The notes under the pieces: generated by a model
What the model saw: only the letters and a program-made list of their open reading frames with translations
The model's database searches: none
What the model was told of the DNA's origin: nothing
Program-made: the position numbers and the translations under genes
NCBI RefSeq assembly: GCF_900110135.1
Contig: NZ_FOCO01000004.1
Coordinates: 62,001-126,000 of the forward strand
DNA from: Pseudorhodobacter antarcticus
Lineage (GTDB): Bacteria; Pseudomonadota; Alphaproteobacteria; Rhodobacterales; Rhodobacteraceae
Length of the DNA stretch: 64,000 bases
Reading direction: 5' to 3'
In this document: positions 8,631-17,004 of the stretch, one piece after another
Position numbering within the stretch: position 1 is the first letter of the stretch
Layout: each line of letters starts with the position of its first letter

Positions 8631-9368
8631 CTATCTTAACGTGCTGGACCAGTCGAAATTGCGGATCATGTAGTCGGCGATGTAGTTGACGGAATTGGTG
8701 GCGATCAGAATGGCAAAAATGACCAGCATCGCGCCCATCACCTTTTCCACATGGCCCAGATATTTGCGGTTGCGCCCGACCCAAGCCAGAAACGGTTTGG
8801 CAAACAGCGCGGCAATGACAAAGGGCAAGGTCATCGCCAAGCCGTACACCAGCAGCAACGACCCGCCCGTCCACAAATCCCCCGATGCCGACGCCATGAA
8901 TAAAATCGCGGCCAGCGCGGGCCCAACACAAGGCGTCCAACCAAACCCGAATGCCAACCCCATGACATAAGCACCAATGAAACCCGTGGGCTTCGCGCGC
9001 GTTTCCAGCCGCGCCTCCCGGTACAAAAACGGCACTTTGATGATACCCAAAAAATGCAACCCGAACACCAGCAATACGGCGGCTGCCACATAAGACAACT
9101 GATCTTTCCACTGAATAAACGCGGACCCCAGCGCCGTCGCCCCCAGCCCCAACAGCACAAAAATGGTGGTCACCCCCAGCGCAAATGCCACCGCAGACCC
9201 TACCAACCGCCGTTGCGCCCCCGGCGCAATCTGGTTGTCACCGCGCAATTCCTGCATGGAAATCCCGGCCATATAAGACAAATAAAACGGCACCATCGGC
9301 AAAATGCAGGGCGACAGAAAGCTAAGCAATCCCGCCAGCGCCGCCCCGCCATAGCTGATATCAAACAT
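8631..9368 (-). CDS. soxV: CcdA/DsbD-like membrane thiol transporter SoxV
   Basis: Polytopic inner-membrane protein (245 aa) of the CcdA family that carries reductant from cytoplasmic thioredoxin to periplasmic SoxW. The two characteristic cysteines are in LSPCILPMVP (first helix) and GWTPCVGP (middle helix). About six hydrophobic segments are visible. The ATG at 9368 is preceded by AGGACAG; an in-frame start six codons upstream would add MRSGQF and is less likely. It is the first gene of the leftward sox operon. Confidence 0.92.
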   Translation of the reverse strand: MFDISYGGAALAGLLSFLSPCILPMVPFYLSYMAGISMQELRGDNQIAPGAQRRLVGSAVAFALGVTTIFVLLGLGATALGSAFIQWKDQLSYVAAAVLLVFGLHFLGIIKVPFLYREARLETRAKPTGFIGAYVMGLAFGFGWTPCVGPALAAILFMASASGDLWTGGSLLLVYGLAMTLPFVIAALFAKPFLAWVGRNRKYLGHVEKVMGAMLVIFAILIATNSVNYIADYMIRNFDWSSTLR

Positions 9369-9384
9369 AAACTGTCCTGACCTC

Positions 9385-9407
9385 ATTCATCTTGGCAAAA
9401 ATACCTC
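9385..9407 (+). repeat. Interspersed 23-nt box, copy 1
   Basis: A 23-base segment starting ATTCATCTTGG and ending AATACCTC is identical to 45033-45055. A diverged copy lies at 18345-18366. Here and at 45033 it is followed by a G-run and a GGGGG/CCCCC inverted repeat. All copies lie between genes. Function unknown. Confidence 0.75.
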
Positions 9408-9492
9408 ACGGGGGTCCGGGGGTGTGAAGCCCCCGGCGCGTGCCCGCAACCAACCGATAGGAACCGTGCCACAGGGACCGGGCCATAAGGAC

Positions 9493-9520
9493 TTGCACCA
9501 ACACCAATTCATATTACAAT
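9493..9520 (+). promoter_or_regulatory. Predicted soxS promoter
   Basis: TTGCAC (9493-9498) and TACAAT (9515-9520), separated by 16 bases, resemble a housekeeping -35/-10 pair for soxS. The -10 box lies inside the SoxR-like palindrome at 9507-9526, so a bound repressor would block polymerase. Confidence 0.5.
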
Positions 9521-9526
9521 GTGAAT
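9507..9526. promoter_or_regulatory. Candidate SoxR operator, soxS-soxV gap
   Basis: The palindrome has arms ATTCATATT and AATGTGAAT around a two-base centre; eight of nine arm positions pair. Its size and spacing suit a dimeric ArsR-type repressor, and it overlaps the predicted soxS -10 box. The position matches known SoxR binding between divergent soxS and soxV genes. Binding itself is inferred. Confidence 0.6.
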
Positions 9527-9548
9527 ATATTTAACGGGAACGTCAATC

Positions 9549-9938
9549 ATGCTCCGCAGCCGCCGCACCCTTATTTCGCATATCGCGGCCATCGCCTTGG
9601 CGGGTTCCGCCGGGCTTGCGTCTGCCCAAGAACTGACGCTTTTTATGGTCGAACAAAAAGGCTGCATTTACTGCGAACGCTGGCACGCAGAGGTGGGCGA
9701 CGCCTATCCCAAAACCTCTGAAGGGCGGGCGGCCCCGCTGCGCCCAATTGATTTGCGCGCGGACCCGCCCGAAGGCGTCACCTTTGCGCGCCGTGCGGTT
9801 TTCACCCCCACCTTTATTCTGGTGCGCGATGGTGCCGAAATTGCCCGCCTCGAGGGGTATCCGGGCGAAGATTTCTTTTGGCCCTTGCTTGCCGAAATGC
9901 TGACCGATGCGGGCGCGGTGCTGGAACCGGGCGGGTAA
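9549..9938 (+). CDS. soxS: Thioredoxin-like protein SoxS
   Basis: Periplasmic thioredoxin-fold protein (129 aa) with a Sec/Tat-like signal (LRSRRTL, cleavage near ASA). The active site is CIYC in QKGCIYCERW and a cis-Pro loop is FTPTFIL. In Paracoccus, SoxS reactivates SoxY by reducing its blocked cysteine. It is the first gene of the rightward unit soxS-soxR-soxT, downstream of the palindrome-overlapped promoter. Confidence 0.9.
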   Translation: MLRSRRTLISHIAAIALAGSAGLASAQELTLFMVEQKGCIYCERWHAEVGDAYPKTSEGRAAPLRPIDLRADPPEGVTFARRAVFTPTFILVRDGAEIARLEGYPGEDFFWPLLAEMLTDAGAVLEPGG

Positions 9939-10025
9939 CGCATTGTTTTTGCCGCATCGCCCGTTTTCATGCCATAACAGCCGCAAATTCGGTTGGCCCA
10001 TCATGGGCCGAACGACATCAAAGGA

Positions 10026-10394
10026 ATGCGGGGCGTGGCACCTGACACAGCAAAACGAATGACCAGCGGGCACAGCAGTGCGAACGACACGGCGATTCCC
10101 CCCGAACAGATGGTGCAAAACGCCTATGAGGCGGCGAATTTCCTAAAGGCGCTGGCGCATGAAGGGCGGCTGATGATTTTATGCCACCTGTCGTCTGGCC
10201 CAAAAAGCGTGACAGAGCTGGAAACGCTGTTGTCGTCGCGCCAAGCGGCGGTCAGCCAGCAACTCGCCCGTTTGCGGTTGGAGGGGCTGGTTTCGGCGCG
10301 CCGCGATGGCAAGGCGATTTTCTATTCCTTGCAGGACCCAAAGGTTATTCGGGCCGTTGCACTGGTCTACGATATGTTTTGCACGCCAGAATAA
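10026..10394 (+). CDS. soxR: ArsR-type sox repressor SoxR
   Basis: Winged-helix repressor of the sox genes (122 aa from this start). The helix-turn-helix is around LETLLSSRQAAVSQQLARL, followed by a wing with RRDGKAIFYSL. Two cysteines, in MILCHLSSG and MFCTPE, are 66 residues apart. This is the same spacing as the Cys50/Cys116 sensor pair reported for Pseudaminobacter SoxR, so thiosulfate or polysulfide sensing is likely. The start is uncertain: a TTG at 9993 and ATGs at 10026 and 10059 are in frame. 10026 places the cysteines closest to the characterised numbering. Confidence 0.88.
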   Translation: MRGVAPDTAKRMTSGHSSANDTAIPPEQMVQNAYEAANFLKALAHEGRLMILCHLSSGPKSVTELETLLSSRQAAVSQQLARLRLEGLVSARRDGKAIFYSLQDPKVIRAVALVYDMFCTPE

Positions 10395-10405
10395 GGGTCT
10401 GAACC

Positions 10406-11452
10406 ATGGAAAACCTTCCCTTTGGCGTGATGGCAGCAATGGCGGGCTTGCTGGCAGGGGTGGTTTTGGGTCTTGCCGCGCGGTTGGGCGATTTTTGCAC
10501 ATTGGGTGCGCTGGAATCCGCGCTTTATGGCGACGATCAGCGGCGGTTGCGGCTGTGGGGCGTCGTGCTGGCCGTGGCGATTTTTGGCACGCATCTGGGC
10601 GCATATTTCGGCTGGGTGCAGATCTCGGCGACGTTTTACCATCAGATCGCGTGGAGCCCTGTGGCGTCGATCGCGGGCGGGTTGCTGTTTGGCTATGGCA
10701 TGGCGATGGCGGGCAATTGTGGGTTTGGCGCGCTGGTGCGGTTTGGCGGCGGGGATTTGCGGTCGCTGGTTGTCGTTGTGGTCATGGGAATTTTCGCCTT
10801 TGTGGCGCTGTCGGGGCCGCTGGCACCCCTGCGCAACGCGCTGTTTGCCCAAAGTGATGCGACCGGCCCGCAAGGCATTGCCCAAGATGTGAACCGGCTT
10901 TTGGGCATTGCCCCTTTTGTCACGGCGGGGGCGGTGTCGCTGGGGTTGCTGATCTGGGCGCTGGCCCATTCGGGCTTGCGCGCATCGCCCCGAAAGCTGG
11001 TTTGGGGCGTGGCGGCGGGGCTGGCCGTGGTCTGGTCCTTTGTGGCCACAAGCTGGCTGGCGGACCAAAGTTTCGGCGCGGTCGGGGTGGAGGGGTTGTC
11101 GTTCACCGCCCCCCTTGGCCGCACGCTAATATGGCTTATGACATCAACCGCGGGCGGGATTTCATTTTCCGTGGGCACGGTTTGCGGCGTGATGCTGGGC
11201 GCATTGGCGGGATCGTTGTGGCGCGGCATGTTTAGGTGGGAGGCGTGTGAGGACCCGCGCGAATTGGGCCGCCAAGTGTCGGGCGCGGCCATGATGGGCG
11301 TGGGTGGCGTGATCGCGCTGGGCTGTTCGATGGGGCAAGGGGTGTCTGCCTTTGCCACGCTGGCGTGGTCTGGTCCGGTGACATTAGCGGCGATTGCACT
11401 CGGGGCGGTGGTGGGCCTCCGCCAGCTGATCGGTGGATTTCAGCCTGATTAG
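10406..11452 (+). CDS. soxT: YeeE/YedE-type sulfur-compound transporter SoxT
   Basis: Polytopic membrane protein (348 aa) of the YeeE/YedE (DUF395) family; homologues beside soxR are called SoxT and are thought to move thiosulfate or a sulfur intermediate across the inner membrane. Conserved small-residue/cysteine motifs appear in two repeats: DFCTLGALES and GNCGFGALVR in the first half, GTVCGVMLGAL and GCSMGQGVSA in the second. This matches the pseudo-symmetric fold of YeeE. It starts 11 bases after soxR, so it is in the SoxR-controlled unit. Confidence 0.85.
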   Translation: MENLPFGVMAAMAGLLAGVVLGLAARLGDFCTLGALESALYGDDQRRLRLWGVVLAVAIFGTHLGAYFGWVQISATFYHQIAWSPVASIAGGLLFGYGMAMAGNCGFGALVRFGGGDLRSLVVVVVMGIFAFVALSGPLAPLRNALFAQSDATGPQGIAQDVNRLLGIAPFVTAGAVSLGLLIWALAHSGLRASPRKLVWGVAAGLAVVWSFVATSWLADQSFGAVGVEGLSFTAPLGRTLIWLMTSTAGGISFSVGTVCGVMLGALAGSLWRGMFRWEACEDPRELGRQVSGAAMMGVGGVIALGCSMGQGVSAFATLAWSGPVTLAAIALGAVVGLRQLIGGFQPD

Positions 11453-11479
11453 AGCCTATTTTGTGCAGGGGAACGCGTT

Positions 11480-12139
11480 TTGACCATCCATATCATCAAC
11501 CCAAACAGCCTGAGCCATGTGACGGATGGCATCGCGCGCGCCGTGGCCCCGATCGCGGCCGCATCCCCCGTGCCCATCACCTGCCACACGCTGGCCGATG
11601 GCCCGCCCGGCATTGAAACCCAAGCGCATGTGGACGGGGTTGTGGCCCCCATGTTGCATTTTGCCAGGGGGCTGGAAACGGATGCCAGCGCCTTTGTCGT
11701 GGCGTGTTTTTCCGATCCCGGTCTGGCCGCGCTGCGCGAACAAAGCAAAGTGCCCGTGATTGGTATTGCCGAGGCCGCGGTGCTGACTGCGATGACCATG
11801 GGCCAGCGGTTTGGCATTATTTCCATCCTGTCAAAATCCATCCCCCGCCACATGCGCTATTTGGGGGCGATGGGGGTGATGGACCGTTTGGCCGCCGATT
11901 TACCGCTTGAATTGGGCGTGCAAGATTTGGCAGATGAGGCGCGGACCTTTGCACGCTTGCAAGAGGTGGGGCGCACCTTGCGTGATGGCCACGGGGCCGA
12001 GGTGTTGATCCTTGGCTGTGCTGGAATGGCCGCCTTTCGCGCAAGGTTAGAGACTGATTTGGGGCTGCGTGTGGTGGAGCCATGCCAAGCCGCCGCTGCA
12101 ATGGCCGTGGGGCGCGTGGCGTTGGCACGGGCGCAATAA
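11480..12139 (+). CDS. Asp/Glu/hydantoin racemase family protein
   Basis: Cytosolic protein of 219 aa with the aspartate/glutamate/hydantoin racemase fold. The two catalytic cysteines of the family are visible as ACFSD (around residue 75) and LGCAGM (around residue 178), one per half. The start is TTG, preceded at seven bases by AGGGGAA. It lies 13 bases upstream of a DapA-like lyase, so both may act on one small chiral acid. Substrate cannot be told from sequence; hydantoin, aspartate or an arylmalonate-like compound are possible. Confidence 0.8.
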   Translation: MTIHIINPNSLSHVTDGIARAVAPIAAASPVPITCHTLADGPPGIETQAHVDGVVAPMLHFARGLETDASAFVVACFSDPGLAALREQSKVPVIGIAEAAVLTAMTMGQRFGIISILSKSIPRHMRYLGAMGVMDRLAADLPLELGVQDLADEARTFARLQEVGRTLRDGHGAEVLILGCAGMAAFRARLETDLGLRVVEPCQAAAAMAVGRVALARAQ

Positions 12140-12152
12140 GGGGGAGATTTCG

Positions 12153-13067
12153 ATGTTTGATGAAACAGCAGCAGGCGTTTATGTGATTGCCGTAACGCCA
12201 TTTTTGCCGGATGGGTCGGTGGATATGGACAGCACCGACCGCATGGTGGATTTTTATCTGGATGCCGGGGCAACGGGCCTGACCGTGCTGGGCATTATGG
12301 GCGAAGCACCGAAATTGACTGGGGCGGAAAGTGCGGCCTTTGTGAAACGCATCGTGGCGCGGGTGGCGGGCCGGGTGCCCGTGATTGTGGGCGTATCAGC
12401 CCCCGGTTTTGCGCAAATGGAAGGGTTGACCAAATCGGTGATGGAGAGTGGTGCGGCGGGCGTTATGGTCGCCCCGCCCAACCATTTGCGCACCGATGAT
12501 CAGATTGTCGGGTACTACCACCAAGCCGTTGATTTTATCGGCGACGCACCAATGGTGGTGCAAGATTTCCCTTTGGTCACCGGGGTGCAAATGTCGGTGC
12601 CTGTGATCGCGCGGATTGTGCGCGATTTGCCGACCTGCGTGTGCTTAAAGCACGAAGATTGGCCGGGGCTGGAAAAGATCAGCACCCTGCGCAAGCCGGG
12701 GGTTTTGGACCGGCGCATTTCCATTCTGTGCGGCAATGGTGGGGTGTTTTTGCCCGAAGAAATGGCGCGCGGGGCGGATGGGGCGATGACTGGATTTGCA
12801 TATCCTGAAATGATGGTGTCGGTGGTAAAACACCATGCCAGCGACCCGGAACGTGGCCGCGATTTGTTCGATGCTTACTTGCCGCTGGCGCGGTTTGAAC
12901 AGCAACCGGGCCTTGGTTTGGCCATTCGCAAACATGTTCTCGCCAAACGCGGTGTTATTGCCCATGCGACCCAGCGCCGGCCGGGGGCCGCCCTGTCGCC
13001 CGCTGGCGTGGCGGAGGTGGAGGCGCTGATGGCCCGCCTGACCCGCCGTTTGGCCGAATTGGGGTAG
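12153..13067 (+). CDS. Dihydrodipicolinate synthase family aldolase/lyase
   Basis: Class I aldolase-fold protein (304 aa) of the DapA/NanA family. The Schiff-base lysine is in CVCLKHED; the assisting tyrosine is probably in VGYYHQAV. It differs from housekeeping DapA, for example by lacking the usual GT(T)GE motif (here GIMGEAPKL). It is therefore more likely a catabolic keto-deoxy sugar acid or related lyase. The start at 12153 follows GGGGGAGA. It forms a two-gene unit with the racemase-like gene. Exact substrate unknown. Confidence 0.8.
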   Translation: MFDETAAGVYVIAVTPFLPDGSVDMDSTDRMVDFYLDAGATGLTVLGIMGEAPKLTGAESAAFVKRIVARVAGRVPVIVGVSAPGFAQMEGLTKSVMESGAAGVMVAPPNHLRTDDQIVGYYHQAVDFIGDAPMVVQDFPLVTGVQMSVPVIARIVRDLPTCVCLKHEDWPGLEKISTLRKPGVLDRRISILCGNGGVFLPEEMARGADGAMTGFAYPEMMVSVVKHHASDPERGRDLFDAYLPLARFEQQPGLGLAIRKHVLAKRGVIAHATQRRPGAALSPAGVAEVEALMARLTRRLAELG

Positions 13068-13084
13068 GGTGGGTGTAACCCACC
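13068..13084. repeat. GGTGGGT/ACCCACC palindrome, copy 1
   Basis: A perfect 7-bp hairpin (GGTGGGT, loop GTA, ACCCACC) directly after the stop of the DapA-like gene and before the convergent 6-phosphogluconate dehydrogenase gene. The same core appears at 22209-22227 and twice at 43324-43380. It may act as a bidirectional terminator or as a REP-like repeat. Confidence 0.65.
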
Positions 13085-13091
13085 GCCCCTT

Positions 13092-14504
13092 TCAGCCATT
13101 CATCGCCCATGGCCCGTGGTGGTCTGCGCCACCGTCTAGCCGTTCAAACCCATGCGCGCCAAAGAAATCGCGCTGGGCTTGAATCATGTTGGCGGTGGAT
13201 CGCCCCGTGCGCATCATATCAAACCACGCCAGCCCCGATGCCAGTGCAGGCACGGGCAACCCATGCAGCGCCGCCGTGGCAACCACTTTGCGCAGGGCGT
13301 GGTGGGTGTTTTTCAGATGGTCGGCAAAGAATGGCGCCAGCATCAAGTTGCGCGCCGGATCATCTGCCAATGCGGTTGCCATATCGTTCAACATGGACGA
13401 CCGGATGATGCACCCTTCGCGCCACACTTTTGCGATGTCGGGCAGCGGCAGCGCCCAGCCAAATTCGGTTGACGCGGCCGTGATTAGCGCGAAACCTTGG
13501 GCATAGCACAGGATTTTACCTGCGATCATCGCCGCCTCCAGATCCGCCACCTCCAGCGTGCTGGGGGGCAAGGGTTGCGGGGCCGCGCCAAACGCCGCCT
13601 GCCCGCGCAACCGTTCATCCAGCCGGGCGGATGTGTTGCGCGCCATGACCGCTGCCTCAATCACCGGGATGGGCGCGGACAGGTGCTGCGCCTCAATCAC
13701 CGTCCAGCGGCCTGTGCCCTTTTGGCCCGCACGGTCAAGGATGATGTCGATCAGGGGCGCGTTGGTTTTGGCATCGGTGACAGCCGTGACGGCTGCTGAA
13801 ATTTCGATCAGATAAGATTGCAGTGGGCCCGCGTTCCACCCATCAAGCACCGCGGAAATGGCGGGGGCGGGCATTGCCATACCGTCGCGCATCACGCCGT
13901 ATACCTCGGCGATCATCTGCATGTCGGCGTATTCGATGCCGTTGTGAACGGCTTTGACAAAGTGGCCTGCGCCCGCCTCACCCATCCAAGTGGCGCAGGG
14001 GGTGCCTTGATATTTTGCGGCGATGGCGTGCAAAACAGGCTCTAACCTTGCCCAATCTTGGGCGCGGCCACCCCCCATGATGGACGGGCCGTGCCGCGCG
14101 CCTTGTTCACCGCCCGACACACCGATGCCCATAAACTGCGGCCCGCCCTGTGCGGCTGCGGCAGACCTGCGGTTGGTGTCACGAAAATTGGCGTTGCCCG
14201 CGTCGATGATCAGATCACCATCGTCCAACAGCGGTGTGAGGGCTGCGATTTGATCATCCACCGCTTGGCCCGCTGGCACCATCAGGATGATCGCGCGCGG
14301 AGTTTTCAGGGCTGCGACCAAACCTTTCAGGCTGTCGGTGGGCGTGATGCGCGGGGCCAGATCGCCTGCGGTTTTGGCAAAACGGTGGGTCACATCGGTT
14401 GTGCGGTTCCAAACAGCGATGGCAAACCCCTGTTCCGCGATATTCAGGGCCAGCATTGCCCCCATCGTGCCAAGGCCGATCAGGCCGATATCGGATTGGG
14501 TCAT
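13092..14504 (-). CDS. gnd: 6-phosphogluconate dehydrogenase, decarboxylating
   Basis: NADP-dependent oxidative decarboxylation of 6-phosphogluconate to ribulose 5-phosphate in the cytoplasm. Full length at 470 aa. Seen in order: nucleotide motif GLGTMG (9-14), substrate motif GVSGGEQGARHGPSIMGGG, catalytic GHFVKAVHNGIEY (Lys and His-Asn), and an alpha-helical C-terminal domain ending in a Gly-rich tail. It overlaps the upstream lactonase gene by four bases (ATGA). The pairing with lactonase and gluconokinase places it at the end of gluconate catabolism. Confidence 0.93.
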   Translation of the reverse strand: MTQSDIGLIGLGTMGAMLALNIAEQGFAIAVWNRTTDVTHRFAKTAGDLAPRITPTDSLKGLVAALKTPRAIILMVPAGQAVDDQIAALTPLLDDGDLIIDAGNANFRDTNRRSAAAAQGGPQFMGIGVSGGEQGARHGPSIMGGGRAQDWARLEPVLHAIAAKYQGTPCATWMGEAGAGHFVKAVHNGIEYADMQMIAEVYGVMRDGMAMPAPAISAVLDGWNAGPLQSYLIEISAAVTAVTDAKTNAPLIDIILDRAGQKGTGRWTVIEAQHLSAPIPVIEAAVMARNTSARLDERLRGQAAFGAAPQPLPPSTLEVADLEAAMIAGKILCYAQGFALITAASTEFGWALPLPDIAKVWREGCIIRSSMLNDMATALADDPARNLMLAPFFADHLKNTHHALRKVVATAALHGLPVPALASGLAWFDMMRTGRSTANMIQAQRDFFGAHGFERLDGGADHHGPWAMNG

Positions 14505-15394
14505 GGGGTCTGCGCTCCGCTTCTGTTCAGGGTAATGGTGTAAAGGCTGGTGGTGGCGGTGATGTACAATTGATGCTTGGCCCGCCCGCCAAAGCAGATG
14601 TTAGAGACGATTTCGGGCACTAGGATTTTACCAAGCATATCGCCCTGCGCGCTGATGCAATGCACGCCGTCGCCCGCCGATGTCCAGATATTGCCATCCG
14701 TGTCGCAGCGCAGCCCGTCTGCTGCACCCGGGGTAACGCTGTGAAACACCGCGCCGCCCGACAGCGTGGCCCCGGTCACGCCAAACGCGCGAATATGCTG
14801 CGCATCTTGCGAAAACATACGCCCGGTGTCGGCGATATAAAGGCGGGTTTCATCGGGGGAAAACGCAAGCCCGTTGGGGCAGTTGAAATCGGTCGCAACG
14901 GCGGCAATCGTGCCATCCGGGTCCACGCGGTAGACGTTGCAGGGCAGGTCTTGGGTCCCTGCGAACCCTTCGTAATTCGTCATAATGCCGTAATGCGGGT
15001 CGGTAAACCAGATGGACCCATCGGAATGGACCACCACATCATTGGGCGAATTTAACCGCTTACCGTCAAAGCGGTCCGCGATGATGGTGATGGACCCATC
15101 CCATTCGGTGCGCGTCACCCGCCGCGTGCCATGTTCGCATGACACCAACCGCCCCATCCGGTCGCGGGTGTGGCCGTTCGCATAGTTGGACGGCGCGCGA
15201 TATGTCGTTACCCCCGCGCCGGGGGTGTAGCGCAGGATGCGGTTGTTCGGGATATCGGAAAACAGCAAGCACCCCGCATCGCCAAACCAAACCGGCCCTT
15301 CGACCCAATCAAACCCGGTCGCCACCTGCTTTAACGGCGCGTTGAACAGGACGTATTTGCCAAAGCGCGGGTCGATGGCATCATAAAAGGACAT
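14501..15394 (-). CDS. SMP-30/gluconolactonase family lactonase
   Basis: Six-bladed propeller lactonase of 297 aa, probably cytoplasmic. Metal ligands expected for the family are seen: Glu in DWVEGPVWF, Asn in NSPNDVVVH and Asp in AAGDTDGN-like and YIADTGRM regions. It likely hydrolyses a sugar lactone such as gluconolactone to the free acid. It is first gene of a unit with gnd (four-base overlap) and is divergent from the GlcG-like gene. Substrate specificity is inferred from context only. Confidence 0.85.
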   Translation of the reverse strand: MSFYDAIDPRFGKYVLFNAPLKQVATGFDWVEGPVWFGDAGCLLFSDIPNNRILRYTPGAGVTTYRAPSNYANGHTRDRMGRLVSCEHGTRRVTRTEWDGSITIIADRFDGKRLNSPNDVVVHSDGSIWFTDPHYGIMTNYEGFAGTQDLPCNVYRVDPDGTIAAVATDFNCPNGLAFSPDETRLYIADTGRMFSQDAQHIRAFGVTGATLSGGAVFHSVTPGAADGLRCDTDGNIWTSAGDGVHCISAQGDMLGKILVPEIVSNICFGGRAKHQLYITATTSLYTITLNRSGAQTP

Positions 15395-15467
15395 TGCGGT
15401 TTTCCTTTGGGGCTGGTTGTGTGGGCGCAGCAGGCCATTTGGCCGGGGTCAAACAAGGGGGGATACC

Positions 15468-15887
15468 ATGGGATTTACCGAGGACGCAAAGGTGCTGACA
15501 AACGCCGCTGTCATTGCGATGCTGGGCGCGGGCTGCGCCAAGGCGGATGCGATGGGCCAGCCGCAATGTTTGGTGATTGTGGACGCATCCGGCGTTGATT
15601 TGGGCGTGTTGCGGATGCGCGGGGCCAAGTTTTTGTCGCTGAAATCGGCGCGGGCCAAGGCGCAAACCGCCGCCAGCACCGGCGGGCAAACCGCGAATAT
15701 CCCCGAAGCGATGCGCATCCCGCTGGGGCAGGCCACGGGCGGTGCGGTTACCGGGTTGTCGGGCGGTTTGCCCATTCGGATGGGCGGCGTGTTGGTGGGC
15801 GGTATCGGCGTTGGTTCCGGCAGCGGCGCGCAGGATATTGAGGTGGGGCAAGCGATGCTGGCCACAATCGGCGCCGATCTGGCCTAA
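15468..15887 (+). CDS. GlcG/HbpS family haem-binding-like protein
   Basis: Small protein of 139 aa of the GlcG/HbpS/Cob(I)-PduO C-terminal fold. Hallmarks are VIVDASGVDLGVLRM, FLSLKSARAKAQTA, and the glycine-rich GGLPIRMGGVLVGGIGVGSG. Members bind haem or small acids and often sit in glycolate or sugar-acid operons, with no settled function. The start at 15468 follows AAGGGGGG; an earlier start would add a non-conserved 17-residue stretch. It is divergent from the lactonase gene. Confidence 0.8.
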   Translation: MGFTEDAKVLTNAAVIAMLGAGCAKADAMGQPQCLVIVDASGVDLGVLRMRGAKFLSLKSARAKAQTAASTGGQTANIPEAMRIPLGQATGGAVTGLSGGLPIRMGGVLVGGIGVGSGSGAQDIEVGQAMLATIGADLA

Positions 15888-15895
15888 GGGTTTCG

Positions 15896-16966
15896 TCAAA
15901 ACGCGATTTGCGCCTTCATCGCTTGTGTGCGGTCTGATGCGATTTTGAACGCATCCTCGGCCCGATGCAGCGGCAGGGTGTGGGTGATCAAGGGTTTCAC
16001 GTCGATCAACCCCTTTTGCATCAGGCCCACACCCACCGCAAATTCCGCATGAAACCGGAAGGAGCCGCGCAAATCCAGCTCCTTTGATGTGATCGCCATC
16101 ATCGGCAGGGTCATGTCACCCCCAAGGCCCAGCTGCAAAATGACTCCACGCGGGCGCATCGCCATGATGCCCGCCGCCAGCGCTTGCGCGGCCCCCGAAC
16201 ATTCGTACAAAACGTCAAAAGTGCCTTTGTTGGCACTGTATTCGGCCAGCGCGTCGGGGTCGCTGCCCATATTGATCACCCGGTCCGCCCCACATTGGCG
16301 CGCCAGACCCAACGTGAAATCAGACAAATCGGTTGCCACAATTTCCGCAGCCCCTGCGCGGCGTGCGGCGAGTATCGACAAAACCCCAATTGGCCCGCAA
16401 CCTGTCACCAAAACCCGCTTTCCCAACATCTCGCCCGCGCGTTTGGTGGCGTGCAAGGTCACGGCCAGCGGTTCGGCCATCGCCGCCTCGCCCGCCGTTA
16501 ACCCATCGGCGGGCACGCATTGGCGGGCATCGGCGACCAAATCTTGGCGAAACGCGCCTTGGATATGCGGAAAGGGCATCGCAGATCCGTAAAACCGCAT
16601 GTTCAGGCAATGATTGGGCAACCCTTCGGCGCAATACCGACAGTGACCGCAAGGGCGCGAGGGCGACACGGCGACCAATTGCCCCACGCGCAACCCCTCC
16701 ACGCCCACGCCAATTTCGGTGACATGCGCCGACACCTCATGCCCCAAAATCATCGGTTCACGCAGCCGGATCGCGCCAAACCCGCCGTGGTTGTAATAAT
16801 GCAAATCCGACCCGCACACCCCGCCTGTGGCCAGTGCCAAGCGCACTTCACCCGCGCCGGGGGCGGATGCTGCCACCTCCTCCACCCGCAAATCATGGGC
16901 GGCGTGGATTACGATGGCTTTGGTTTTCCCAGTTTCGGTTTTCCCAGTCTTGGTTTTGGCGGGCAT
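15896..16966 (-). CDS. idnD: L-idonate 5-dehydrogenase-like zinc dehydrogenase
   Basis: Medium-chain zinc dehydrogenase (356 aa) predicted to oxidise L-idonate to 5-keto-D-gluconate with NAD(P). Catalytic zinc ligands: Cys in GGVCGSDLHYYNHGGFG and His/Glu in LGHEVSAH. Structural zinc: CGHCRYCAEGLPNHC. Rossmann motif: VTGCGPIGVL. The N-terminus is odd: a tandem 15-bp repeat adds a Lys/Thr/Gly-rich stretch before the usual KAIVIHAAHDLRVE. The start at 16966 has GGGGAAA five bases upstream; an ATG at 16984 is also in frame. Divergent from the idnO-like gene, with a GntR-type palindrome between. Confidence 0.88.
   Translation of the reverse strand: MPAKTKTGKTETGKTKAIVIHAAHDLRVEEVAASAPGAGEVRLALATGGVCGSDLHYYNHGGFGAIRLREPMILGHEVSAHVTEIGVGVEGLRVGQLVAVSPSRPCGHCRYCAEGLPNHCLNMRFYGSAMPFPHIQGAFRQDLVADARQCVPADGLTAGEAAMAEPLAVTLHATKRAGEMLGKRVLVTGCGPIGVLSILAARRAGAAEIVATDLSDFTLGLARQCGADRVINMGSDPDALAEYSANKGTFDVLYECSGAAQALAAGIMAMRPRGVILQLGLGGDMTLPMMAITSKELDLRGSFRFHAEFAVGVGLMQKGLIDVKPLITHTLPLHRAEDAFKIASDRTQAMKAQIAF
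16922..16963 (+). repeat. 15-bp tandem repeat in the idnD-like N-terminus
   Basis: Two copies of a 15-base unit (16922-16936 and 16937-16951, differing at two positions) are followed by a partial third copy. On the coding strand they encode repeated GKT-type residues directly after the start codon. The repeat adds about a dozen residues ahead of the conserved fold. Confidence 0.8.
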
Positions 16967-17004
16967 GGCGGTTTCCCCAATCATGACTTCTTGGCATTTG
17001 ATTA

